Shown here piece after piece: positions 45,401 to 53,010 of a DNA stretch of 64,000 nt (positions within the stretch are counted from its first letter, which is position 1; every line of letters begins with the position of its first letter). A program made the position numbers and the translations under genes. Below the pieces are notes generated by a model, which was not told where the DNA came from, did no database searches, and saw nothing but the letters and a program-made list of their open reading frames with translations. Source of the stretch: Lysobacter sp. FW306-1B-D06B (GTDB lineage Bacteria > Pseudomonadota > Gammaproteobacteria > Xanthomonadales > Xanthomonadaceae); assembly GCF_038446665.1 (NCBI RefSeq), contig NZ_CP151802.1:1984001-2048000 (forward strand), read 5' to 3'.

Positions 45401-45928
45401 TTACCCCTGCTCCGAAACCCGCTTCAGGTTCGCCAGCCCGCGCTCGAAATCGCCGCCGATCATCGCGTCCATGTTGAACACCAGGCCCATCACCTTGCCG
45501 ATGTACGGCTGCGGGCCGTGCATCGCCCAGGTCACGCGCGTGCCGTCGCCTTCTGGCGCGAGCAGGAATTCGGCCGTGTTGTGCGCCGTCATCGGCCGGG
45601 TGAAATCGAGCTGGATGCGCACGCACGTCGGCGTGGATTCCAGGATCTCCATGCGTCCCGCGCCGGCCTTGGAATTGCCATCCCAGGTGTAGACCGCGCC
45701 GGTGCCCGCCGGGCTGCCGGCGATCTCGCGCTTCATCTGCGGGTCCATCGCCTCGAACGGCGACCACGCGCGCCACCGATGGAAATCCTCGATCTGCGCA
45801 TGGATGCGCTGCGGCGGCGCTTTCACCACGATGCTGCGTTCGATGCGGAAGGTGTCCGGCCGCGTCGCCGCGAACAGCAGCACGGCGACGATGAGCACCA
45901 GCACGATCAGTCCGATGATCTTGAACAT
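45401..45928 (-). CDS. SRPBCC-family (polyketide cyclase/AHSA1-like) protein
   Basis: The 175-residue protein has one N-terminal transmembrane segment (IIGLIVLVLIVAVLLFAAT), then a START-like SRPBCC domain (FRIERSIVVKAPPQRIHAQIEDFHRWRAWSPFEAMDPQMKREIAG...YTWDGNSKAGAGRMEI). The FxxWxxWSPF pattern is typical of the polyketide_cyc2 branch that binds hydrophobic ligands. The membrane anchor implies action at the periplasmic face or in the envelope. It lies 9 bp after the YCII gene stop, in the operon that also encodes two VOC proteins and the ECF sigma factor. Confidence 0.9.
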   Translation of the reverse strand: MFKIIGLIVLVLIVAVLLFAATRPDTFRIERSIVVKAPPQRIHAQIEDFHRWRAWSPFEAMDPQMKREIAGSPAGTGAVYTWDGNSKAGAGRMEILESTPTCVRIQLDFTRPMTAHNTAEFLLAPEGDGTRVTWAMHGPQPYIGKVMGLVFNMDAMIGGDFERGLANLKRVSEQG

Positions 45929-45937
45929 GTAACGTCC

Positions 45938-46363
45938 TCAGTTCCGGTTGGCTTGGGTGGATTGCTGCAACTTTTCGAAATCGCAGGCGGCGCCCTGCAC
46001 GTCGGCGGGGAAGTCGTCGAACTCCATGACCTGGCGTATCTCGATCACTTCGTTTTCCGCGCCCGGGCAGCGCGATGCCCAGGCGATGGCTTCCTCGCGC
46101 GACTTCACCTGGATCATCCAGTAGCCGCCGAGCACTTCCTTGGCTTCGGAGAACGGGCCGTCGGTGACGTGCGGCCTGCCGCCTTCGAAGCTCACGCGCG
46201 CGCCCATCGACGGCGGATGCAGGCCGTCGAGTGCGAGCAGCACGCCGGCTATCTGCAGCGATTCGTTGTATTTCATCATCACCGCGACGCGATCGGCGGG
46301 CGGCAGGGTGCCGGGCTCGGCGGATTCGTAGCCCTTGGGGATCATCAGCATCATGAAGCGCAT
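45938..46363 (-). CDS. YCII (DGPF)-family protein
   Basis: The 141-residue protein has the YCII/DGPF fold: MRFMMLMIPKGYESAEPG, LLALDGLHPPSMGARVSFEGGRPHVTDGPFSEAKEVLGGYWMIQVKSREEAIAWASRCP. The name-giving DGPF tetrapeptide is present in VTDGPFSEAKE. Such proteins resemble muconolactone isomerases, and their role is unknown. DGPF genes are the standard neighbours of ECF42 sigma factors. It is one of two YCII paralogues in this operon, preceded by a 29-bp gap and followed by the SRPBCC gene after 9 bp. Confidence 0.93.
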   Translation of the reverse strand: MRFMMLMIPKGYESAEPGTLPPADRVAVMMKYNESLQIAGVLLALDGLHPPSMGARVSFEGGRPHVTDGPFSEAKEVLGGYWMIQVKSREEAIAWASRCPGAENEVIEIRQVMEFDDFPADVQGAACDFEKLQQSTQANRN

Positions 46364-46392
46364 GGTCGTGTCTCCGTCTGCAATGGATGCGA

Positions 46393-46800
46393 TCAGCCCG
46401 CCTGGTCCGGCGTGCCGCTCATGTGCACGAATTCCCACTGGTGGCCGTCCAGGTCTTCGAACGCGCGCGAGTACATGAAGCCGTAGTCCTGCGGATCGCC
46501 AGCGCTCTTCGCGCCGGCCTTCAGCGCCTTGGCATGGATGTCGTCGACGGCTTCGCGGCTGTCCAGCGACAGGCAGGTGATGGCCTCCAGCGTGCTGTGC
46601 GCATCGGCGACGGGCTTGCTCGTGAACGTGCCGAAGAACTCGCGCGTGAGCAGCATCACGTAGATCGTGTCGCTGACGACCAGGCAGGCGCCCTTGTCGT
46701 CGGTGAACTGCGGGTTGAAGGAATAGCCGAGCGATTCGAAGAAGGCCTTCGACTTCGGCAGGTCGTGGCAGGGGAGGTTGACGAAGATCTGGGTGGGCAT
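46393..46800 (-). CDS. VOC-family (glyoxalase/bleomycin resistance-like) protein
   Basis: The 135-residue protein has a vicinal-oxygen-chelate fold in two beta-alpha-beta-beta-beta units: IFVNLPCHDLPKSKAFFESLGYSFNPQFTDDKGACLVVSDTIYVMLLT and DIHAKALKAGAKSAGDPQDYGFMYSRAFEDLDGHQWEFVHM. The terminal Glu of WEF is a common metal ligand in the family. Members act as isomerases, dioxygenases or resistance proteins; the substrate is unknown here. A 197-bp gap containing family C-like hairpins separates it from the preceding PhnB-like gene, but gene order and strand suggest one operon. Confidence 0.9.
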   Translation of the reverse strand: MPTQIFVNLPCHDLPKSKAFFESLGYSFNPQFTDDKGACLVVSDTIYVMLLTREFFGTFTSKPVADAHSTLEAITCLSLDSREAVDDIHAKALKAGAKSAGDPQDYGFMYSRAFEDLDGHQWEFVHMSGTPDQAG

Positions 46801-46860
46801 GGGTGGGTTCCTGGGGTGAAGGTTTCTTTGGTTGCTCTGCTGCGGGAATCCAACCGTGGA

Positions 46861-46926
46861 GGCGTCACGCCCTCCGGAGGACGCAGTGACGCCGGCGCGC
46901 TGGATTCCCGCCTGCGCGGGAATGAC
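46861..46926. repeat. Hairpin pair (family C relative) in the gap 46801-46997
   Basis: GGCGTCAC (46861-46868) pairs with GTGACGCC (46886-46893), and GATTCCCGC/GCGGGAAT (46903-46922) forms a second hairpin. The second resembles the CATTCCCGCGAAGGCGGG type at 31456. Elements of the first hairpin (GCGTGAC and CTCCGGA) recur next to the family C copy at 55951-56010. Confidence 0.65.
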
Positions 46927-46997
46927 AGCTGGGGCTTTCGCGGGAACGATGGGGACTTCGTAAGCGCCAACGAAGGCGCTGGAACTGCGCGGAAGGG

Positions 46998-47438
46998 CTA
47001 CAGATCCTTTTCGCAATTCACCATCCACGACACGCCGAATCGGTCGACGAACATGCCGAAGCGCGCGGCCCAGAAGGTCTGGTCGAGCGGCATGATCACC
47101 TGGCCGCCTTCGCTCAGCGCGTTGAACACGCGTTCGGCCTCGCCGATGGAATCGACGTTGAGTGCGATGGACACGCCCTTGATGCCTTCGTACGGGTGCT
47201 CGGGTACGGAGTCCGAGCCCATGATCGCCTGGTCGCCCACCACCAGCCGCGCATGCATGATGCGATCGCGGTGCGATTCGGGGACGTGGTCGCACGCGGG
47301 CGTGTCGCCGAAACGCATCAGCGTTTCCAGCGTGCCGCCCAGCACCTGCTGGTAGAAGCGGAAGGCGGCTTCGCACTGGTCGTCGAAGCTGAGGTAGGCG
47401 TTGATCTTCATGGGCGGCTGGCCTGTGGTGGCGGTCAT
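46998..47438 (-). CDS. VOC-family protein, PhnB-like
   Basis: The 146-residue protein is of the PhnB/3-demethylubiquinone-9 3-methyltransferase-like VOC branch: INAYLSFDDQCEAAFRFYQQVLGGTLETLMRFGDTPACDHVPE, HARLVVGDQAIMGSDSVPEHPYEG, GGQVIMPLDQTFWAARFGMFVDRFGVSWMVN. The C-terminal FGVxWxVNC ending is diagnostic. Function is unknown. Its ATG overlaps the stop of the upstream YCII gene by four bases. A second start (MKINAYLS) nine codons downstream is possible. Confidence 0.92.
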   Translation of the reverse strand: MTATTGQPPMKINAYLSFDDQCEAAFRFYQQVLGGTLETLMRFGDTPACDHVPESHRDRIMHARLVVGDQAIMGSDSVPEHPYEGIKGVSIALNVDSIGEAERVFNALSEGGQVIMPLDQTFWAARFGMFVDRFGVSWMVNCEKDL

Positions 47439-47863
47439 TGCGAACGTGCCTCCAGTTGCGCGCGGATGCGCTCGTGTTGCGCCTTCAGTTCCGGCGAGAG
47501 ATCGCCGCCGCAGGTGCCGTCTTCGTAGACCTGGCGGATCTCGATCTCGCTCATGCCGCCGTCCGGATTCGGGCAGCGCTTGACCCATTCGATCGCCTCC
47601 TGCAGCGAGGCGGTCTGGAAGATCCAGAAGCCGGCGATGAGTTCCTTGGTCTCGGCGAACGGCCCGTCGACGACGCTGCGGCGGTCGCCGTCGAAGCGTA
47701 CGCGCGCGCCCTTCGCGCTGGCGTAAAGGCCCTGGCCGTCCAGCATCACGCCGGCCTTGGCCAGCTCTTCGTTGTAGCGGCCCATCTGCGTGAGCATTTC
47801 TTCGCTGGGCATCGCGCCGGATTCGCTTTCGGGCGTGGCGCGCACGATCACCATGAACTTCAT
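47435..47863 (-). CDS. YCII (DGPF)-family protein, first gene of the ECF operon
   Basis: The 142-residue protein opens MKFMVIVRATPESESGAMPSEE and contains VMLDGQGLYASAKGARVRFDGDRRSVVDGPFAETKELIAGFWIFQTASLQEAIEWVKRCP, with the DGPF core. It is the second YCII paralogue in the cluster; both keep the full-length fold. It heads a minus-strand operon (YCII, PhnB-like, VOC, YCII, SRPBCC, sigma factor). A TGTCGA/CGTC promoter candidate lies 50 bp upstream (47913-47939), so the sigma factor probably drives its own operon. Confidence 0.93.
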   Translation of the reverse strand: MKFMVIVRATPESESGAMPSEEMLTQMGRYNEELAKAGVMLDGQGLYASAKGARVRFDGDRRSVVDGPFAETKELIAGFWIFQTASLQEAIEWVKRCPNPDGGMSEIEIRQVYEDGTCGGDLSPELKAQHERIRAQLEARSQ

Positions 47864-47912
47864 CGTCGTCTCTCCGGTCGGGCGGCGGGCAATCCCGCGC
47901 TCTTGTGAGGAC

Positions 47913-47939
47913 GACGAAGCAGCGGAGGCGGAATCGACA
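47913..47939 (-). promoter_or_regulatory. ECF42-type promoter candidate of the YCII/VOC/sigma operon
   Basis: On the minus strand, TGTCGA (47939-47934) and CGTC (47916-47913) are separated by exactly 17 bases ending in TT. The -10 lies 49 bp upstream of the ATG at 47863. It agrees with the ECF42 promoter signature I recall and with the elements at 42791 and 20412. Confidence 0.75.
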
Positions 47940-47973
47940 TGCCTGCGAAAAAACATTCCGACCGGCGGTCGGT

Positions 47974-48858
47974 TCAGGCGCGGACGCTCTCCAGCAGCCA
48001 GTCCACGAAGCCCTGCGCGGCCGGCCGCAGGCGCCGGTGCGCGGGATAGACCACGTAGTAGCCCCAGCGGGCGGGCAGGGCCGGGCCGGGCAGGCGCACC
48101 AGTTCGCCCGATTCCAGGTAGGGCACGGCGATGCGCGAGCGCGCCAGGGCGATGCCCAGTCCCGCGGCGGCGGCCTTCATGGCGTCGGTGGTGTCGCTGA
48201 AGGTGTAGCGCTCCTCGACCTTCGCCCCGTGCACGTGCGCGCCCCGAAACCAGTCGTGCCAGCCCTGTCGCGCGTGGTCGGCGATCAGCGGATGGCGCGC
48301 GATGTCGGCCGCCGTCTCGATGCAGGCCTGGCGCGCATAGGCGGGCGAGACCACCGGGAACAGCGCCTCGTCCATGAGGAAATGCGAAGTGAGCCCGGGC
48401 CAGTGCCCCGGCCCGTGGCGAATGCCCAGGTCCGGGCCGCCCTCGTCGAAGCGGGTGAGCGCGATTTCGGTGTCCACGTTGAGGCGGATGCCCGGGTTCG
48501 CGCTTGTGAACGCCGCCAGCCGCGGCAGCAGCCAGGTGTAGGTCAGCGAGTGCAGGGTGGTGATGCGCACGCGGTCGTGCGCTTCGCGTGCGCCACGCAG
48601 GCTGCGCAGCACGCCGTCGACGTCGGCCAGCGCGGTGCCGGCGGCGTCGGCGAGCTGGCGACCTTCGGCCGTCAGCGAGACCCCGCGCGCATGGCGCTGG
48701 AACAGGACCACGCCCAGGCGCGATTCCAGCTTGCGCACGTGGTGGCTGACCGCGCTGGCGGTGAGGTGCAGCTCCTCGGCCGCGTGGGCGAAGTTCTGGT
48801 GGCGCGCCGCCGATTCGAAGGCCGTCAGGGCCGGCAGCCAGTCCGCTCTCAGGGCCAT
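47974..48858 (-). CDS. LysR-family transcriptional regulator (GcvA-like)
   Basis: The 294-residue regulator has an N-terminal winged HTH (LPALTAFESAARHQNFAHAAEELHLTASAVSHHVRKLESRLGVVLFQRHARGVSLT, residues 8-63) and a periplasmic-binding-like effector domain. The LTASAVSHHVRKLE helix and RHGPGHWPGLTSHFLMDEALFPVVSP pattern place it in the GcvA/AmpR-like branch. It is divergent from a cupin gene, with 145 bp between, where LysR proteins commonly act. A CAAA-N5-TTTG dyad at 48867-48879 lies just upstream of its start. The effector is unknown. Confidence 0.92.
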   Translation of the reverse strand: MALRADWLPALTAFESAARHQNFAHAAEELHLTASAVSHHVRKLESRLGVVLFQRHARGVSLTAEGRQLADAAGTALADVDGVLRSLRGAREAHDRVRITTLHSLTYTWLLPRLAAFTSANPGIRLNVDTEIALTRFDEGGPDLGIRHGPGHWPGLTSHFLMDEALFPVVSPAYARQACIETAADIARHPLIADHARQGWHDWFRGAHVHGAKVEERYTFSDTTDAMKAAAAGLGIALARSRIAVPYLESGELVRLPGPALPARWGYYVVYPAHRRLRPAAQGFVDWLLESVRA

Positions 48859-49003
48859 GCAAGCCTCAAATTTCGTTTGTGTCTGACCCGGAAAGTATGC
48901 GCTTGCAAGGCCCGGCGGCGGAATCAAAATACCCGTTCCGGCAAAAGCCAGATTTCTTGATCGCCACCGCGCCGACCCCGGCCGGGGCCGTGGGAGCCGC
49001 GCA

Positions 49004-49417
49004 GTGGGCCGTCCTTTCACCATCGAACCCGACACCGTCAGCCGCGCCGCGATGCAGGCGCTGGACGTCGACTCCGTGCCCGCACAGCCGGTCGGCGAAG
49101 GTTGCACGCGGCGGGACCTGCCCGCCGGCCCCGGCCTGCGTGTGTGGGTGGTCGACATGGCGCCGGGCGCGCAGTGGCCGGTCCTCAACCACCATGAGAC
49201 GGGCGAGTCGTATTACGTCATCAGCGGCGAAGTGATCGAAGGCGAAGCGCGATTCGGCGCCGGCACCTACGTTTGTTTCGCGCCCGACAGCCGCCACCGC
49301 CCGCACACCGAGACCGGCGTGCGCCTGATCGGCATGAACCTGGGCGACGCCGCATTCCTCGCCGCCGGTGGCAGTCCCGAATCGATCACGCACTGTTACC
49401 ACCCGACGCAGGGTTGA
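49004..49417 (+). CDS. Cupin-domain protein
   Basis: The 137-residue protein begins at a GTG (49004) with GGGAG upstream, and I see no better ATG. It is a single cupin: LRVWVVDMAPGAQWPVLNHHETGESYYVISGEVIEGEARFGAGTYVCFAPDSRHRPHTETGVRLIG. Metal ligands of motif 1 (NHHETGESYYVISG) and motif 2 (His in SRHRPH) are present. The function could be a ChrR-like sensor domain or a small dioxygenase; it cannot be decided. It faces the LysR gene and is a likely target. An EamA transporter gene follows 58 bp later. Confidence 0.85.
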   Translation: MGRPFTIEPDTVSRAAMQALDVDSVPAQPVGEGCTRRDLPAGPGLRVWVVDMAPGAQWPVLNHHETGESYYVISGEVIEGEARFGAGTYVCFAPDSRHRPHTETGVRLIGMNLGDAAFLAAGGSPESITHCYHPTQG

Positions 49418-49475
49418 TCGCGGGCTTCCACCCGGATCGTCCTGCCACTTTCGTTCCTCCCCCACGAGGTCCCCG

Positions 49476-50375
49476 ATGAACACCGTTGCTTCGACTTCCG
49501 GATTGCCCGATGCGCGCGAACGCGGCTGGTTGACGCCGCTGGAGCTGGCGTTGCTCGGCGCGATCTGGGGCGCTTCGTTCCTCTTCATGCGCGTGGCCGC
49601 GCGGGACTTCGGCGCGATGCCGCTGGTGGAAGTGCGCCTGGCGCTGGGTTCGCTCGTGCTGCTGCCGTTCCTGTGGCGTGCGCGCGCGCAGTTCCCCGCG
49701 AAGCTGTGGCCGAAGCTGGCGATCATCGGCGCGATCAACTCGGCGGTGCCCTTCATGCTGTTCGCCTGGGCCGCGCAGCGTGCGCCGGCGGGCATCGGCG
49801 CGATCGCCAATGCGATGACGGTGCTGTTCACCGCGCTGGTGGGCTTTTTGTTCTTCCACGAGAAGATCGGTGCGCGTCGTGCGATCGCACTGGTCGCCGG
49901 TTTCGTCGGCGTGGTGGTGCTGGCCAGCGACAAGACGGCCGGCGGCGACCAGGTCGGCTGGGCGGTGGCCGCGGGTGCTGCGGCGGCGTTCCTGTACGGC
50001 ATCGGCATCAACCTGGTGCGTCGCCACCTGACCGGCCTGCCGCCTGCAGCAGTGGCTTCGGCCACGCTGGGCACGTCCGCGCTGCTGACGCTGCCGTTCG
50101 CGATCGCGAACTGGCCCACGCATGCGATCCCGATGAAGTCGTGGTTCTCCGCGACCATGCTCGGCGTGGTCTGCACGGGCCTGGCCTTCGTCATGTACTA
50201 CCGCCTGATCGCGCGCATCGGCGCGAGCCGTGCGTCCACGGTGACGTACCTGATTCCGGTGTTCGGCGTCGCATGGGCGTGGCTGCTACTGGACGAACCG
50301 CTGACCGTGAAGATGGGCATCGCCGGTGCGATGATCCTGGGCAGCGTGGCGTTGAGTCAGCGAATGGCGAAGTAG
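49476..50375 (+). CDS. EamA/DMT-family transporter
   Basis: The 299-residue protein has ten transmembrane segments in two EamA repeats, with LALLGAIWGASFLFMRVAARDFGAMPLVEVRLALGS at the start and SRASTVTYLIPVFGVAWAWLLLDEPLTVKMGIAGAMILGSVAL at the end (the TYLIPVFGxxWAxLxLxE signature). It probably exports metabolites or amino acids. It is unrelated in detail to the EamA gene at 38168. It lies 58 bp after the cupin gene and may be in the same LysR-controlled operon. The start has CGAGG nine bases upstream. Confidence 0.92.
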   Translation: MNTVASTSGLPDARERGWLTPLELALLGAIWGASFLFMRVAARDFGAMPLVEVRLALGSLVLLPFLWRARAQFPAKLWPKLAIIGAINSAVPFMLFAWAAQRAPAGIGAIANAMTVLFTALVGFLFFHEKIGARRAIALVAGFVGVVVLASDKTAGGDQVGWAVAAGAAAAFLYGIGINLVRRHLTGLPPAAVASATLGTSALLTLPFAIANWPTHAIPMKSWFSATMLGVVCTGLAFVMYYRLIARIGASRASTVTYLIPVFGVAWAWLLLDEPLTVKMGIAGAMILGSVALSQRMAK

Positions 50376-50419
50376 GCGACATCGCGTCCGTCGCTCGCTG
50401 CCGGACGCGTCGTACCTTC

Positions 50420-50528
50420 ACCGTTCGTCCTGAGCGTAGCGAAGCGAAGTCGAAGGGCGGGCGGATCCGCGGCCGTTCCGATCATCCTTCGACTCCGGCG
50501 CTGCGCGCCTACGCTCAGGACGAACGGT
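50420..50528. repeat. Large inverted repeat, family D
   Basis: ACCGTTCGTCCTGAGCGTAG (50420-50439) is repeated in perfect inverse orientation at 50509-50528, and GTCGAAGG/CCTTCGAC forms a second, inner pair (50449-50456 and 50486-50493). The element occupies most of the 236-bp gap between the EamA gene and the cyclase gene. The CGTCCTGAGCGTAGCGAAG motif resembles an interspersed repeat I know from many proteobacterial genomes. Confidence 0.85.
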
Positions 50529-50611
50529 GTCGAGTACGCACTGCGCCGGAACCTGCGCGCACCAATGCTGCTCCGTGGCGATACACGTACTCCCCGAATC
50601 AGGACCAACCC

Positions 50612-51514
50612 ATGACCGACAAGCGCGTCGTCTTCGATTTCGACTTCGAGTTCACCAACGGCGGTGGCATCCAGGGCCAGGATTTCCGCCTGGACATCGA
50701 CGGTGACGACATCGACGACGCCGCGCTCGTCGACTACATCGTCCGCGACCTGCGCCTGCTGATGGTCGGCCCCGCGCGCATCCTCAACAAGAAGATCATC
50801 ACCGAAGCGCACAAGCGCAAGGCGAAGGCGGACGGCGGTCGCCGCGTCTACGTCGAACTCAGCCACGACATCGAGGACGGGATGGTCACGTATCCCGGCT
50901 TGCCGGCCGCACGCATCTGCGACTACCTCAGCCGAGAACGCTCGCGCGAGATCTACGTGCCGGGCACGGAGTTCCAAATCGCGAAGATCGAGATCGTCGC
51001 CAACACGGGCACGTACCTGGATTGCCCGTCGCACCGGTACGAACACGGCGACGACCTGTCGCAGATCGGGCCGGAGGCGTTCTGCGATCTCGACACGATC
51101 GTGATCCGCGCGCCGTATCAGGATGTGCGCGGCATCGACGCGTCCTGGTTCCGCGACAAGGAACTGCGCGGTCGCGCCGTGCTGGTGCACACGGGCTGGG
51201 ATGCGTTCTGGCGCGAGGAGGCGTACGCGGTCGAGCATCCGTTCCTGACGCAGGACGCGGCCGAGTACCTGCGCGACTGCGGCGTGAAGCTCGTCGGCAT
51301 CGATTCGATGAACATCGACGACACCTCGCAGGACGCGACGCAGGGCAAGGCGCGTCCTGTGCATTCGGTGCTGCTGGGCGCGGACATCCTCATCGTCGAG
51401 CACCTGTGCAACCTGGCCGCGTTACCGGACGAGGGCTTCGAATTCAGCGCGATGCCGCCGAAGGTGCGCGGGGCGGGGACGTTCCCGGTGCGGGCGATGG
51501 CGCGATTGCGCTGA
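50612..51514 (+). CDS. Cyclase-family (kynurenine formamidase-like) hydrolase with N-terminal extension
   Basis: The 300-residue protein has an uncharacterised N-terminal module of about 75 residues (FDFDFEFTNGGGIQGQDFRLDIDGDDIDDAALVDYIVRDL), then a cyclase domain. The usual metal motif HxGTHxDxPxH appears as NTGTYLDCPSH (residues 131-141): the first two His are Asn131 and Tyr135, while Asp137 and His141 remain. HTGWDAFW and VGIDSMNIDD are conserved. Family members hydrolyse amides or lactones such as N-formylkynurenine, isatin or arylformamides. The changed ligands occur in a known subgroup, and the substrate is unknown. It is convergent with the transporter gene ending at 51660. Confidence 0.87.
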   Translation: MTDKRVVFDFDFEFTNGGGIQGQDFRLDIDGDDIDDAALVDYIVRDLRLLMVGPARILNKKIITEAHKRKAKADGGRRVYVELSHDIEDGMVTYPGLPAARICDYLSRERSREIYVPGTEFQIAKIEIVANTGTYLDCPSHRYEHGDDLSQIGPEAFCDLDTIVIRAPYQDVRGIDASWFRDKELRGRAVLVHTGWDAFWREEAYAVEHPFLTQDAAEYLRDCGVKLVGIDSMNIDDTSQDATQGKARPVHSVLLGADILIVEHLCNLAALPDEGFEFSAMPPKVRGAGTFPVRAMARLR

Positions 51515-51580
51515 CGGCGGGTTCGTCAGCCCGAAGCTGACGTTCCGCGTCTAGGCGAAGCTGTCATCGCTGCCGAAGTC

Positions 51581-51606
51581 GTCATCCCGGCCTTCGCCGG
51601 GATGAC
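51581..51606. terminator. Family C hairpin between convergent genes
   Basis: GTCATCCCGGC and GCCGGGATGAC form a perfect 11-bp stem with a 4-nt CTTC loop, centred between the cyclase stop (51514) and the transporter stop (51660). It has no T tract, and repeat family C supplies the sequence. Confidence 0.7.
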
Positions 51607-51659
51607 GGAGTTTGAGAGGGGGAAGGAGGAGCGCTGCAACGCGCGCATCGGCCCACGCC

Positions 51660-52982
51660 CTACCGCCGCAACCCCTCACCCGCAACATCGAACCCCTCCG
51701 CCATCGCTTCCTGCTCGACGATCCTGTTCTGTGCACGCGCCAGCCCCGCGCCCGTCAACGCCCACACCAGCGCGATGCCCGCGCCGATCAACGCCGCCAG
51801 GGCCGGGTGCTGGGCGAGCATGTCGACCAGCGCCTTCGCCCAGCCGCTCACCGCATCGGCGCCGCGGTACACCACCGAGTCGATGAAGTTCTTCGCCTTG
51901 TACTTCGCCTCGGTCGGCACGACGGTGAACAGCATCTCGCGGCCCGGTCGCACGAACGCGTACTCGCCGAACCGGCGCACCACCATCACTACCGCGAGCA
52001 CCGCGAACGTCGGCGCCAGCGCCAGCCACAGGAAGCCCAGCATCGTCACCACCGGCACCGCGACCAGCAACGCGGCCAGGCCCAGGCGCTGCACGAGACG
52101 GCCGGTGATGAACAGTTGCGAGAGGATCGTCAGGCTCTGCACGATCGCATCGATGGTGCCGAACACGCGCGTCTGGTCGGCGCGGTTGGGGAAGTTCAGT
52201 TCGACCAGTCGCGCCTGTTCGAAATACAGGAACGTGCTCACGCTCGCCAGCAGCAGCACGAACAGCGAAATGCCCATCAGGTACGGCGACTTCAGCACTG
52301 TCGTGATGCCCGCGAACGGATGCCCGCCAAGCGGGCGCGCACGCGCCTGCGCGGTGAGTTCGTCGCGCACCGGCTGCGCGTCGCGCCAGCGTTGCAGGTT
52401 GCGCGCGATGCCGATGCCGACCAGCAGCAGCGCCGCCGCCAGCCACAGCAGGCCGGCGTGCCCGATCGGGCCCACCAGCGCGATGCCGAGCAAAGGGCCG
52501 ACCAATCCGCCCAAGCTCGCACCGGCGGCCATCAGCGCGAACAGACGCCTGGCCTGCGAGTTGGGGAACAGGTCGACGCACACGCTCCAGATCACCGAGA
52601 TCGCGATCAGGTTGAACACCGAGATCCAGATGTAGAACGTGCGCGCGATCCACAGGTTGTCCGGATCGCTCTGGAAGCCGATCGCGAACAACGCCAGGTT
52701 CACCGCGAAGAACGCGAACGTCCACGGCAGGATGCGACGGCGCGGCACCTTCGATGCGATCCAGCCGAACAGCGGCATCGCCGCCAGCGTCGCCAGGAAG
52801 GTGCCGGTGAACAGCCATTGCAGGTTGTCCACGCCACCGGCGACGCCCATCGTTTCGCGCACCGGCCGCAGCATGAAGTAGCCGGCGAACATCACGAAGA
52901 AGAGCGTTGCGCCGGTGAGGACCGGTTTGGCTTCGCCTTCGGCGACACCGAAGAGGCGGGCGATGCGCGATTGCCAGTTCAT
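51660..52982 (-). CDS. MFS-like transporter related to Npt/TLC nucleotide transporters
   Basis: The 440-residue protein has about 12 transmembrane segments. ATLFFVMFAGYFMLRPVRETMGVAGG and RFGEYAFVRPGREMLFTVVPTEAKYKAKNFIDSVVYRGADAVSGW are typical of the bacterial NTP/NTP exchange transporter-like (Npt1/Npt2) branch of the MFS; free-living bacteria carry many of these with unknown substrates. I start at the ATG at 52982, one codon inside the TTG-initiated frame. It precedes nothing cotranscribed downstream, and the aldo/keto reductase gene ends 28 bp upstream on the same strand, so the two may be one transcript. Confidence 0.88.
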   Translation of the reverse strand: MNWQSRIARLFGVAEGEAKPVLTGATLFFVMFAGYFMLRPVRETMGVAGGVDNLQWLFTGTFLATLAAMPLFGWIASKVPRRRILPWTFAFFAVNLALFAIGFQSDPDNLWIARTFYIWISVFNLIAISVIWSVCVDLFPNSQARRLFALMAAGASLGGLVGPLLGIALVGPIGHAGLLWLAAALLLVGIGIARNLQRWRDAQPVRDELTAQARARPLGGHPFAGITTVLKSPYLMGISLFVLLLASVSTFLYFEQARLVELNFPNRADQTRVFGTIDAIVQSLTILSQLFITGRLVQRLGLAALLVAVPVVTMLGFLWLALAPTFAVLAVVMVVRRFGEYAFVRPGREMLFTVVPTEAKYKAKNFIDSVVYRGADAVSGWAKALVDMLAQHPALAALIGAGIALVWALTGAGLARAQNRIVEQEAMAEGFDVAGEGLRR

Positions 52983-53010
52983 CAAGGCTCCAGGCTCAGG
53001 ACGGACACGC

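Noticed and set aside
50420..50528. Inverted repeat as an insertion sequence remnant
   Set aside because: It is only about 109 bp, has no transposase fragment and shows no flanking target duplication that I can see.
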